DNA from: Ctenosaura bakeri | Lineage: Eukaryota > Chordata > Lepidosauria > Squamata > Iguanidae | Assembly (NCBI GenBank): GCA_948474755.1 | Contig: CAOLHI010000061.1 | Span: 1-64,000, forward strand | Direction: 5' to 3' | Length of the DNA: 64,000 nucleotides | Part shown: piece by piece, positions 24,586 to 35,389 of the stretch | Layout: the number at the start of each line of letters is the position of its first letter | Position numbering within the stretch: the stretch's first letter is position 1 | Program-made: the position numbers and the translations under genes | The notes under the pieces: generated by a model | Databases searched by the model: none | The model's input: only the letters and a program-made list of their open reading frames with translations | Told to the model about the DNA's origin: nothing

Positions 24586-26635
24586 ATGAGAGTGGTCACC
24601 AAGAAAGCCTACTCTCATATCCCATATGTGCCTTCAGTAATGGTAGGTCCAAGATAAGATCCTTTCCTGAAGGATCTTAAAACCCAGGGAGGCTCATATA
24701 GCAAGTGAATACAAATAGTTGTCTTTCACTAACATTTTTTTTAATTTGCTTATAAACAATTTGATAAGATTTTCAGACAAATATGTCAAGATTGGATCAG
24801 TCATAGTCTGAAATCTTTTTTTTTTCTCTCTTTCTGCTGAGTATTATTCTTGTATGAATGGCACTACTCATTCCTGATGAAGGAGTGGGTTTTAAGTGTG
24901 ACATGTGCTCACTCATTAAGGGCTGAGGTGGGACATTTATCCTACCCAATGGGATGGACACATTCCCAGTGTGTCACAAAGCATTATTTATTTGCATGGA
25001 AAGTTCCAACACAGTGAATTTAGAGTCTTTTTGGCAGAGTATGGCAATGATGATGGTTAGATTTTTAGGAAAGCTACCTGAAAACAAGCAAACAACAACT
25101 CTTCACTACAGAGATTCCATTAAAGCAAAATGTTATGCTAATCAAATGTGAAGATGGTATAATTAAAAATGCATAAAGGCAGCTTAACTGTCATGATGCA
25201 TGCATTATCTGGGCCTGTTGGTTTGTTCCCTAGTGGGTAGCAAAGATTTTAGGCTATGCTAAGGTAGAGAGATATGCACTTTTGCTCCTGGAGGATCAAT
25301 CTAACTGATCGCATTGGCCTAGAAAAGTGTACCTTTCAGGACAAAAATGTGCCAAAATATACTTTAAATGAATTCCATTTGCTGTCTTATTACAATGAAC
25401 GGGATATGAATATGTGAAGTGCTCTTGTTATGGAGGATGAGGTGTCATTGGTTTTCTGAATGACGATGGTAGATCCCGGGGTGGGACCAGGATGTCTGTT
25501 ACTTGAAATAAATGACAACATGGAACTCACAACTTGCCAATTCAATGTTCAGAAGCTGATTGGACTGACACCTGGAATATACTTTACCACAGGTGATGAG
25601 ACAATGTTATCCACTGAATTTGAATGAAACACAGTAACTTAGGGTACACTGGGCTGACCATATGGTACACAGAGGTTTTGTGATGTAAAGTTTATTCACA
25701 CGTTATCTCACCATTAACAAGAAAAGTGTGTCTTGACATCTCAGAACATCCCATTAAAAAACAAACAAACAACAAACAAACAAAGAAACCCAGGTTTTTC
25801 ATCATCCAGTGAGAATGAAAAGACCAAGATCTTTCACATTTTCAGTGCTTTTTGAGCACCTAAGCACACATATGCACTTACACAAAGTTTTGTTAAGGAA
25901 ACACATTGGTTTTTGTGCAACCTCCCATTTTCACCCCCTCAACATTTTATAATAAAACACATTTGCGTAAAAACATTTTCTTTGTGGAACAATGCTATTT
26001 TTGTATTAAAAACAATGCAAGGTTGTTTTTCTTCCCCACAAATGAAATTTTACAAAATGTTCCTGAATGTGGGAAAAATATGGAAATGTGGAAAGTGCAG
26101 AAAAGTCTGGAGAGAAACTTTTGTTCTTGCTTAAAATAGAGTAAGTAGAATTCTGCATCTCTACAGCACTTTGTCTAGCTACCACACCCATCTCTCTCTC
26201 CCTCAAAATCTCCTCTGGTGATTTGCAACTATCAATATTCATTGTGATCTAGAAAAAGTCTTGATAGTACTAAAAATAGAGTTTAAGTAGATGGCTAACA
26301 TCTACATTAACAACAATGGAGTAACATCTGGCTGGACCCCTGTTAACACATTAAGCCACTATCCAATATCCCTATATTGAAGCAGTTCCCCATGTGTCTG
26401 CAACAAAGTAGGCCATGTAGTGTGCAGGTGAACTACCAGCCAAGCTGCATCCCATGGTCATTATTGGCCTGCCTGTATATACTGTCAAACCTTTACCTTC
26501 CAATCTCTTTAAACAAAATCTCAGCCTTAATTGTTGTTGATCTCAGTCATTTTCATGTTTAATGAAAAATTTAAACATCACTCTTTTGCTTTATTTCTGG
26601 GAAAAAACCATGCATAGATGGACTGGCATTGTTAA
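24586..26635. other. Non-coding DNA with an (AAAC)n tract
   Basis: No gene was recognised. A CAAA/AAAC-type low-complexity tract lies at about 25756-25787. All ORFs are short and lack domain character. Confidence 0.4.
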
Positions 26636-26719
26636 TTGACAATGGATAGCCACCTTGGATCCCAATTGGGAGAAAGGTGGGCTATGAAGTCAACAAACAA
26701 ACAAACAAACAAACAAATA
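26636..26719 (+). mobile_element. L2-type LINE 3' tail with (CAAA)n
   Basis: CACCTTGGATCCCAATTGGG followed by AGAAAGGTGGGCTATGAA matches the end of reptile L2 3' UTRs ('ccgccttgagtcc..gggagaaaggcggg'). It finishes in six CAAA units, the usual tandem 3' end of L2. It abuts a BovB fragment. Confidence 0.65.
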
Positions 26720-27075
26720 GATATTGCTGCCAAGTCAGCCTCAACTTGTGGCTACCCTATGAATGAAAGATTTCCAAGATACCCCATCATCAAAGCCCTG
26801 CTTAGGTACGGCAGACTCAGGCCTGTGGCTTCCTTGATTGAGTAATGTGGTCTTCCATTTTTTCTACTGCTTCCCACTCTATTAAGCATATTTTCCAATT
26901 AATCATGTTGTTTCATGATAAGGCCAAAGTAAAATATCTTCAATTTCATCATTTTGGATTGTAGGAAGAGGTCAGGATGGATTTGCTCTAGGATCAATTT
27001 ATTGGACGTTGTGACAATCTATGGTATCCATAGAACTCTCATCCAGCACCACATTTCAAATGGCATAGATGGAGG
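26720..27075 (-). mobile_element. RTE/BovB LINE, 3'-terminal fragment
   Basis: Read on the plus strand as the complement: 'gccaagtcagcctcaacttg', 'gaatgaaagatttccaagat', 'catcatcaaagccctgct', then 'catgataaggccaaagtaaa', then 'catccagcaccacatttcaaa'. These are successive landmarks of the reptile/ruminant BovB ORF2 C-terminus and tail, so the element runs on the minus strand. About 355 bp remain, 5'-truncated, with decayed coding sequence. BovB is the likely retrotransposition partner of the Sauria-type SINEs in this window, since their tails match. Confidence 0.8.
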
Positions 27076-27109
27076 GTTTCACTATTTTATATTTCTACCA
27101 TTATATCGA

Positions 27110-27235
27110 TGAGAGTTGATAGATTACAGTGAGGATAGCCCAGGTTCAAATCCTTGACCTTTTCTGCTAATTGCTATCCCAGTATAACATACCTCTCAAA
27201 GTTGTAATGGCAATAAAATGAGGAAGGAAAAAAAA
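27110..27235 (+). mobile_element. Old tRNA-derived SINE relic
   Basis: GCCCAGGTTCAAATCCTTGA is a B-box-like motif. It is followed by the 'ctctcaaagttgtaatggc' and 'aataaaatgaggaaggaa' blocks typical of MIR/Sauria-like SINE bodies. Head and tail are eroded. Confidence 0.5.
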
Positions 27236-28267
27236 TCTAATCTACTCAGCTGTGCCTTCTTAGAGGAATGGTGGAATAAAATACAATGCACAAGTAAACA
27301 TGAAATCAGGTATGTGAACAAGCACGTACTATATATAGCCATTCCTTCACAGGGACATTTCATTGGGATATACTGAAAACTTCTTGCCAGATGGAAATCC
27401 AGCTATGCGGAGGAGAACATATTTACTTTAGCCATCAGGGAATCAATTTTCTCTCTAGGGACTGTACACCCACTCTGCATCATGGCTTCCATGAATGGTC
27501 TTTTGGCATGAATATGCAGTACATTCAGCAGCTGAACTTAGATGAACCACAAACTTTTAATCTAGACACACTTTCAGATACTTCTTCTCACTAGAAATTG
27601 CAGTGGGAAAGATCCAGCAAGTTTGTGTAAGTATTCAGGCACCTTTGTGACACCAGCAGCCAGCAAGCCACCTCCTCCTTTCTATTGTCCTCTTTTACTC
27701 GTTCACAACCCCTTCCACCAACTCATATACAATGGTTAACTATTGTGCTAATTCCACCAGTGTCTAGCAGACAAGTGTCCACTTCTCATCTGAGCCTGGA
27801 AATAAATAAGTAGCTATTTGTGATTAATTTTCCACCAATAACGAAGGTATATTATGTACCAATTGTAATTTAACAAGAGATAACCCTACTTCTTTGGTAG
27901 TATAACTGTTATCTTTTTAGTTATATAGTTACGAGTATTTTGCCTCACTAAATAATAGAAGAAGAATATCACATTGTTTAACTGCTGGCTCATGTATTGA
28001 CTCATATTGCTGAATGAAAAACATCCACATCTTTAACAACCAATCAGCCAAAAGTATGTGGTTTAATTATATTTAAGAAATGTGAAAACAGAGAGTTAGT
28101 TTGAAAAGGTTCCTTGAAATCATAAGTGTAACCAATCCCTTTTGAAGAGTAATTTCCCAGGTTCTGTTTCTTAGACTAAACTATTCATATGTTTCATCAG
28201 GGTCAAAGTGCAGTGTGTAGCAGGCCTTCTGTAAGTAGTAAATCAATATATGCAACAGTAGACCCAA
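27236..28267. other. Non-coding DNA
   Basis: No gene, RNA or clear transposon was recognised. The stretch is AT-rich with short open frames only. Confidence 0.4.
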
Positions 28268-28346
28268 CATCTATCTACACTGCACAATTATAGTGCTCTT
28301 ATTTCACTTTAACAACCTTGGTTACATCCTATGGAACCCTGGACAT
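28268..28346. mobile_element. Foldback MITE, left half only
   Basis: CTACACTGCACAATTATAGT, then ATTTCACTTTAACAACC, then CATCCTATGGAACCCTGG match the left arm of the foldback MITE family (compare 18032 and 52237). The copy is cut off exactly where a CR1 element begins, so CR1 insertion or a deletion removed the right half. Confidence 0.6.
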
Positions 28347-28637
28347 GTCATGTCAAGGAGAGAGCGGGCTTGCTTTCTGCTGCTCCAGAAACTAGGACAA
28401 GAAGCAATGGATTCAAACTGCAGAAAAAGAGATTCCACTTAAACCTCAGGAAGAAATTCCTGATGGTCAGAGCTATCCGGCAGTGGAATATGCTGCCACG
28501 GAGTGTGGTGGAGTCTCCTTCTTTGGAGATCTGTGCTGAGGCTGGATGGTATGGGTGCTTTGATATGGGTTCCTGCATGGCAGGAGGTGGGACTGGATAG
28601 CCCCTGTGGTCTCTTCCAACTCTATGATTCTATGATT
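28347..28637 (+). mobile_element. CR1 LINE 3' end including the ORF2 C-terminus
   Basis: The plus strand decodes to RTRSNGFKLQKK, HLNLRKKFLMV and RQWNMLPRSVVESPSLE, the conserved last residues of the CR1 reverse transcriptase ORF. The 3' UTR follows with GGTGGGACTGGATAGCCCCT and finally CTTCCAACTCTATGATTCTA. About 290 bp, 5'-truncated. The frame is open from 28331 to 28600, but only because this is the decayed ORF2 tail, not a host gene. Confidence 0.9.
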
Positions 28638-31600
28638 TCCTCTCTAGTCTGATTATAAGAGAAAAGGGATTGTGAAGAGGTAGAAACAGCATATGTGCTA
28701 GTTGACTAATATAGCTCTAGATGCACATTACATTATTATATCATATAAAACTGCTGTTTAGTTATTATTATAATTATGCAGTATGATAGCATGTAGTTCC
28801 CCTTTTTATTTTCATTGTACTAAGGAAGGGACATATCTAGTTGAGGAAGAAAACCTGGAAAGATTACCTTTTTTGACTACAACTCTCAGAGTCCCCCAAC
28901 CAGCATGGTCATTGGAAAGTACCTTGTATTTTGAAGATGATCATCTTTCATAGGAAGAGAAATGATCACTGTCATTGAATATATAATCAGATGAGATGTC
29001 TTGTAAGATATCTCATTCTCTTGATTCCAGATTTCTTCCTACCTAAGCTATGATTTCAGGAGCCAGTCCTGCTATCCACACAGAAAGTAGAACAAAGCCA
29101 AGATTTTGTTTCATAAGATAGAATTGTTTGTCTGAACAGTAAGGTACCATCAGACTGATTCTTAAGTTATTTTCCTCCAAAGGAATTTGCTGTAAAGAGG
29201 CAAATTCTCCAAACTCCTAATGGCTTTATTGGTTGAAAGAAATAAAATGAGGAAATTACTCAGTTCTTCTTCTCCATCCTTCCCCTTCTTTCCATAATGA
29301 GATCGAATGTGCTATTTTGCCAAGTTACAATGTATGACCCATCTCCTTGATTCTCAATGCATATCACCAAGGGCTCTTCACAGGCATGGAAACCAATTCG
29401 CCTTGCTTTCTGTAAGGGGATACTGAAAGCTTGAACAAGAAATATACTGATGCTATTATATTCAGTGGGAGACAGTGTCTGAAAGAGTGCGAAAGAAAGA
29501 GGAGTATGCCTCTCACCATGACAGCCTAAGGCAATAATTAGCAAACATCTTGAGGTCTGAAGAAATTGGATCCAACATCCTTATCACTAAACAAAATAAG
29601 TGAACCAATTGCCAGTATTATGCCATTCTGAAAAGTAAGGTAGAATATTGATTCACACTCTTGACTTCTCTGAGCAAGAAGGAAATACCTGGGCAGTTTT
29701 ATATGGTTAGTTTCTTTTGAAGAAAGTTGTTACATTTTTTGAGAAAATTTTTATCTCATTGTTTGACCAAAGATTGGTCTCCAAGGCAGCTAAAAAAAGC
29801 AAAAGTGTGAAACAATAATTACCATTAACAATAATATAGAACATAGAATAAAATAGCATTACACATCAGAGCACAAAATCATGAAAGCCAGAATGAACAG
29901 AAAGTTTTCAGGCAGTATCTCAAAGTCAATAAGCTGGATTCTGCATCAAAACTATAATAGATCTCTCCTCTCCCCTCCTGCATGACTCACTTTCTCCTGC
30001 AGCCCAACCATGGCCAAGTGTACAATGATGACATCATCTTCAAGGACTTCTGAAGGACACACAGAATATTCTAGAGGATGCCTTCATTGTTGTGTGTCTG
30101 GCTATAGTCATGTAGCCAGACATTTCTCAGCTGTTCTGTACTCTACACTAGCCACTAAATGAGTGAGGCAGACTGAAAAAAAAGTAGGCTTATGTGGATG
30201 TGGGCAGTAATTGCACCAGGAAGGTACAGAACTGCAGCCTCTGCAATGACAAAAAAAGGCATATGCTCACCATAAACCTGCATATGTCACAAAGAGGATG
30301 CCTCCCAATAGTGTTGGAGCCTGGCAAATATGCTGAAGAAGACTATTATATCCAGGGTTCCCCACCTCTAGGAAGGGCTGGCTGTCAATAGTCAAACCAC
30401 ATTGCCTCAGAAGCCTTCATGGTAGCCAATTATCCCACACCAGAAAATAATATCCTACTTTGTTTCCTCATTCTGCTTAATATTGCTTTTGTATACGCAT
30501 CTCTTTCAGGTCTACAAGAAGTGACAACAGCAAGGAGCAGCAGTTATAATCCTTGCCTTCTGGGCAGCAGTGCAGATTGTGAAAGAGTAAGGACATACAG
30601 TGGTAAGGAGCTCAGCGTATTCGGAGAAGGGGCTCCACTGTGAACATCCTGCCCAAGATTCTCCCAAAACCTGAATGTCATATTATAAGACATGAAGTAG
30701 AATATGAATAGGCAAAATGTGTGTTAAGTTTTTGTTGGCCTATGATGTTTGTATGTCTGTCAGTAGGGATTTATTTTTTTCCTCTTCTCAAAGGAAGATA
30801 TGAGGAATTTTATATACTTTATTCCTTAAGTGAGAAAGTATTTGAAAACCCACACACTTTTGGAAGCATATTCACAATTAGGGACTCAATCTGTACAAGA
30901 TTCACACAGGGGTTTTTTTTGCATAGAAAACAGCATTTTTCTGCATAGAAAGTAACATTTTTGTGCAGAAAATGTGGGGGTATATGTCTTCAAGTTAGCC
31001 ATGTACAAATTTTATGCAGACTAACTCTGCAATTACAGTATTTTTTGTACTAGAAACATCTTTTTCTGCTGTCTCCTGCAGGAAACGACTACATGAGAAT
31101 TTTGTCCCAAACAGCAAAGTTTCTTGTCAGTTCCAAGGCTCTTCTCTTCAGTGTATCTTGTCACTTGAAGAACATGTCTTTTGGACACTTTTTCAAATAT
31201 TTTCTAATAATCTTTGCATCTCTATCCGTTACAGTGGAGTTCTTGAAGTCTTTGGTTAACATGTTGAAGCAGAGCAAACGGGTACACATGATACCTGGTC
31301 TTCTTTATATGCTTATTTCTATTTAAATATGATCAGTTTCTAAATTTATATGTGAATCAGAACATATAACTTACATGCAAATCTCTCTCTCTCTTTTGAC
31401 AATGTCAGTGCATAAGTGGGTCCCCCAACAAGAAATGGTGAGATTTGTGAACACATCATGGACAGCAATGTTTCTATCATACTGCCTTGAATATATCTGA
31501 AGGTGTTGTTTTTTTAATCTTTCTCGAATGTCAGTACTACAATTAGAAGGCTGTTTTGCATAGCAGTGTATCAGGTCGGCATAATGTGATGAAACAGCCC

Positions 31601-32487
31601 CTGCTATGCAGTTCTTCTTGTACTGCAAAGTAAGGAGACACTTGATGAGAAGCTGAAGGTGAAAAATGCACTACACATATTTAAGTGCTAGAAGTTACTC
31701 TGGCATGAAAATGCTGAGGTAAATCACCAAGGTGCTTTTAAAGGAACAATGGGGTATTTTGTGAATTGAACATCTTCATCATAGGCTGCAAAAGTCAGAA
31801 GATCACAGTGATAACTTTGAGCCCTATCCATGCATTGCACACATGTAGGACACTGACACAAAAGGAGAACTGAGTTTGCTGTTGACCTCCCCCCAATATC
31901 ATACTCATACTATTCCCATGTCTGAAGAAAAACACCATGCATGAACTTATACATACAAACTTCTTTTCTGAAGCATTCAGTTACTAGGCTAGACATTGGA
32001 TATTGTAGTTACTTTTTAGGATTACAACTCTTATATTCTTTCAGCCACTGTAGTCCTATTGGTTGATAGATTTTAGAGACTGTAGCCAAGAAAAAGATCT
32101 TTTCCAGATTTGCTGAATACCTTACAAGGATATAACTTACTAATAAGGTTTTTGTCCCTTAGTTTTGTGCAGCAGACTATTGGATCTGAAACTTAGGTTA
32201 GTTCATACCTCTTTACATAGCAATTAGCTCAAATTTTCAACAAACACTTTGTATTACTAGACATAACCCATTCATATCAAATTGAAACACACAGGTTTTT
32301 TTTAAAAAAATAAGTAATTTAAACAAAACTGGAATAGAAAAAGAAGGAAACAAAACAGAATAAAGAAAAACAAATTAAAGAAGAGTTTGGTAAAAACGAA
32401 AAAGTAGACATTAAAAAGGAGGAAAAAAGCACAGAAAAGTAGAAGTGACTTGCAATTGTTTTTTCAGCAAGTACACAATCAGTCTAT
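28638..32487. other. Long non-coding stretch with minor repeat relics
   Basis: No gene was recognised in 3.8 kb. ACTACAACTCTCAGAGTCCC at about 28878 is a fragment of the hAT MITE interior. GGTCTCCAAGGCAGCTAAAA at about 29776 resembles an L2-like piece. The last 150 bp (about 32300-32440) are A-rich. Several ORFs of 60-94 codons lack any domain signature. Confidence 0.4.
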
Positions 32488-32941
32488 GGCCATTTCCGCA
32501 CGGGGCAAGGGAATCGCCCCATGCCGGTACTTACTGGACTTCTTGGCTCCATGCTTGGGTCCAGGCTGGTCCGGAGCAGTGCATGGGCACTGCTCCACAC
32601 TGCTCTGGGGATGAAAATGGTGGCTTCCTGTTGGTCGAGGCTCTCCACCAACCACTGAAGTTCGCCAGCCTAAAGCCCGCCCCCGGCAGATCACAGGCTC
32701 GCACTGATGCAAACCTGCAAATCTGCACTGGAGCATGGGCATGGAGTGGAGTGCTCCATGCTTTTGAAAGATGTTTCAAGCAGTCTTTCAAAAGCATGCT
32801 GGACGACCACTTTGGGTTGTTCTGGAGCGGGCTGAGGTGCGGAACTACACTAAGTGGGTCCAACCCAGTCCGCTCCCAGGTGCAGACGTTCTCCCTGGAG
32901 GACACTCTGCACTGTTTCTTTAAACCTGTGTGGAAATGGCC
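32488..32941 (+). mobile_element. Harbinger-like MITE, subfamily A, perfect 3-bp target duplication
   Basis: Left terminus is GGCCATTTCCGCACGGGG; the right is the complement of GGCCATTTCCACACAGGT. Both flanks are TAT, a clean 3-bp duplication. Length is 454 bp. The interior is about 57% GC, has a stem-loop (CATGCTTTTGAAAGATG / CTTTCAAAAGCATG around 32757-32802) and the complement of the GGGGGCGGGCTTTAGGCTGG core shared with 8349-8788. It supplies most of an artefactual 299-codon ORF that runs from 32445 to 33344. Confidence 0.9.
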
Positions 32942-33065
32942 TATATGTCTCTCATCTATCACTGTAATTCCTCAACCTCTTTTTTATAGCATATACAGTA
33001 TATCCTTAGTATCTATGGGGATTTGTTCCAGGACTCCTACAGATATCAAAAAACACATATGCTCA

Positions 33066-33165
33066 AGCCGCTTTGAGTCCCCTCAGGGAGAAAAGCAGGG
33101 TAGAAATAAAGATGATGATGATGATGATAATGATGATGATGATGATGATGATGATAATGGCATAG
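33066..33165 (+). mobile_element. L2-type LINE 3' tail ending in (GAT)n
   Basis: GCCGCTTTGAGTCCCCTCAG followed by GGAGAAAAGCAGGGTAGAAA is the L2 3' UTR terminus. A GAT microsatellite of about 48 bp (33111-33158, two AAT interruptions) forms its tail. It lies inside the Tigger element, so it inserted afterwards. In translation the GAT run gives a poly-aspartate stretch that should not be taken for protein. Confidence 0.7.
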
Positions 33166-33214
33166 GGCAGAAATGGAGGTGGTGGCAAGTCACAGGGGAG
33201 TTGCATCAATTGCC

Positions 33215-33525
33215 ATGTTCCTTCAAAAGCTGCTCAACCCCCTGCAGTGGTGATCCTGCTCATTTGTTTGTGAAAAACCAAGCAGGAGTGCTGTCACCAC
33301 TGTCATATTCCTGCAGAAGCTGCTCACCACCCTGTGAGCAGTAGTGACTCACCACCCTGTGAGCAGTAGTGACAGTCTTGCTCATTTGTTCATTAATGAC
33401 CAAGGAAGAGTGCCTCTGCTACTGCCACCAAACTGCTCACCACCCTATGAGCAGTGGTACTGATGCTCCTGAACATTCATTTGTGAATGACAGAGCAGGA
33501 CTGCCACCACTGATATCCCTTCTAG
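33215..33525. repeat. Degenerate minisatellite, about 3 units of 90-115 bp
   Basis: Units start with CTGCTCACCACCCTGTGAGC or close variants (about 33229, 33318, 33436) and each contains a GCTCATTTGT/CATTTGTGAATGAC block. The middle unit contains its own internal 27-bp duplication (GACTCACCACCCTGTGAGCA). The array lies within the Tigger element. Confidence 0.75.
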
Positions 33526-33857
33526 GCTTGAGGATGTTGTGTGCAAGAGGTTTTTAGTCAGAGCACAAGGGCAACAGCATAACATATAAAATGGCTTTTC
33601 TATTTGAAAAAAAAAATAAGCTGCAAGTAGTTGAAAACACTTCACTTGTTATACTTTACAGTACATACTATATTGCTTACACATCAGAAGGATCATGTAC
33701 AGTACACTGAAGCTTTGGAGGAGGCTCAATAATACTCATATCAAGATTTGCGAAGGTTGAGGGCTGAGGATCTTCAGGCTTTGAAGGTCAAGACTTCACA
33801 GTTGCAGATACTTTAGTTAGAAATGTTGTTATAAGGAGCTGTTTCTTCTTTTCTTGG

Positions 33858-33947
33858 AGTGGTTGTAGGCATGTTGTTATCCCTCAGGTGATACAGAGAT
33901 CTTGCAGTGGTTGTAGGCATGTTGTTATCCCTCAGGTGATACAGAGA
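33858..33947. repeat. 48-bp direct tandem duplication
   Basis: The 42 bp from 33858 (AGTGGTTGTAGGCATGTTGT...) recur exactly from 33906, giving a period of 48. It lies inside the Tigger element, just beyond the end of the transposase remnant. Confidence 0.92.
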
Positions 33948-33974
33948 CTTCATTCCATAGAATGATCATATCCT

Positions 33975-34702
33975 TTAACACTTGTGCTTGTTGAAAAACT
34001 GCTGCAAATCTTTCAAGTGTTCAAATAATGGCTGTGCCTCCTCTAAATCTTCTGCATTATCACTACCTTCATCTGTAGAGGATTTCAGCAGATCTTTGAG
34101 TTCCTCATTGGTAAAGGTTTCTCCATGCTCTTCTATGTGTCCCTGAACATCTTCCTTGATCATGCCAGACAAGCTGTTCCCGCCAAGTTCTCTTCTGCAT
34201 TAACAGCGGAGAAACTCCTAAAACCATTAACTACCTCACCTCATAATGGCTTCAAACACACATTGACCGTCTCTGGCTTTAGGGCATCTATAGCCTTTGC
34301 AAAAAGCACAACAGCATTTGTACTTGTGAAGCTTTTGTGAAGCCATGACATTGCAGTCAGAATTAACATAAATTACAGCACAAATCCTTCCAAACACAAA
34401 GGTTTGTAAATTGCCTTAATGCACTTGATGATGCCTTGATTGAGTGGTTGCAGCAGAGATACAGTGTTAGGAGGCAGGAATATCACTTCTGAGTTCTTGT
34501 CGGTGAAGCAGAGAGATTGGGGCTGACTGGAAGGACTCATAATTACAAGAAAAACCTTGAATGGCAGTCCTTTCTATCTGAGGTACTTCTTCCCTTCAAG
34601 AATGAAGGACTGATGGAACCATTCCAAGAACAAGATCACTGTCACCCAAGCCTTCTTGTTGTGTTGGCAGAACATGGGCAGAAATTTTTGTTCTTGTTCT
34701 GA
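33975..34702 (-). pseudogene. Decayed Tigger/pogo transposase (DDE domain to C-terminus)
   Basis: Minus-strand conceptual reading from 34702 towards 33975 shows PTQQEGLGDSDLVLGMVPS and then a stretch recognisable as the 'FLPPNT-SLLQPLNQGIIK' region of Tigger DDE transposases, partly in other frames. The final open part (34172-33975, 65 codons) is acidic: EEHGETFTNEELKDLLK, then DNAEDLEEAQPLFEHLKDLQ. This matches the acidic C-terminus of this transposase family. Multiple stops and frameshifts show it is dead. In an active element the enzyme binds the terminal repeats and inserts at TA. The N-terminal DNA-binding part is not recognisable. Confidence 0.72.
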
Positions 34703-34912
34703 AGAGCCTGGGGATTGTCTGCTCAGTAGATGAGGCCTGGCTTGATCATGTGACCTGCTTGGTTTTTTTAAACCTTATTTCTGCATTTTCAGTCTGTGGT
34801 TGGTTAAATGCACACATCCTGAGCCCATGGATGCTGAGGGCCACAGTACCTACAATTATCTAATCCAAACTTTAAAATTCTAAAAAGTTATTTTCTAGAG
34901 AAAGTCAAGAAT

Positions 34913-35389
34913 GGCCCTTTCCACACGGGGGTATTAAAATGGTGTAGCGCGACCTCTGACGGAGGTCGTCTACACCGTAAAATGGATTGGGGCGGATTAC
35001 TTTTGTGTAATTCCACACCCCAATCCATGCTAGGGCGCCCGGAAGTGGCGGCGCCGCGTGCTTTTTGAAAACCACTTTTCAAGTGGTTTTTAAAAAGCAC
35101 GATTGTGCAGTCGTGTGCAGCCCCATTGCAGCACTTGGTGTGGATTTGCAGGCACGCGCAAGGGCATGCCTGTAGATCTGCTGGGGGCGGGCTTTCTGGC
35201 TGGCGAGCTTCTCTGGTTGGTGGAGAGCCTCCGCCAGTCGTAAGCCGCCATTTTGGGCCCCGCAGGATGCCGTGGGACGCTGACGAGTGTGGAGCAGTGA
35301 AAACACATTGCTCCACGTGGCGACAGACTAAGGTAAGCTCCGTTTCAGGACGTCTCGGGACATTTTTCCCTTCCCGTGTGAAAAGGGCC
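34913..35389 (-). mobile_element. Harbinger-like MITE, subfamily A, longest copy
   Basis: Left terminus is GGCCCTTTCCACACGGGGG; right is the complement of GGCCCTTTTCACACGGGAAG. Both flanks are AAT, a perfect 3-bp duplication. Length is 477 bp. A strong internal stem-loop at about 35060-35100 (GTGCTTTTTGAAAACCACTT / AAGTGGTTTTTAAAAAGCAC) corresponds to the stem-loop in the 32488 copy. The shared core is CTGGGGGCGGGCTTTCTGGC. CpG-rich with no coding capacity. The 167-codon minus-strand frame across it is an artefact of its GC content. Confidence 0.9.

Larger units (their letters stand above)
32996..34846 (-). mobile_element. Tigger/pogo-type DNA transposon, about 1.85 kb
   Basis: The left end, CAGTATATCCTTAGTATCTA continuing to 'atggggatttgttccaggac', matches the Tigger/MER2-type terminus. 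The right end, read as its complement, begins CTGTGGCCCTCAGCATCCAT. TA dinucleotides flank both (32994-32995 and 34847-34848). The subterminal region 'cagtctgtggttggttaaat' at about 34790 is also typical. A broken transposase occupies the right half on the minus strand; the left half is invaded by an L2 tail, a GAT microsatellite and a minisatellite. Confidence 0.82.

Noticed and set aside
28331..28600. 89-codon plus-strand ORF with basic residues
   Set aside because: It is the decayed C-terminus of the CR1 LINE ORF2, not a host gene.
32445..33344. Longest ORF, 299 codons, with an aspartate-rich run
   Set aside because: It crosses a Harbinger-like MITE, the Tigger end, an L2 tail, a GAT microsatellite (the Asp run) and a minisatellite. 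It is an artefact of joined repeats.
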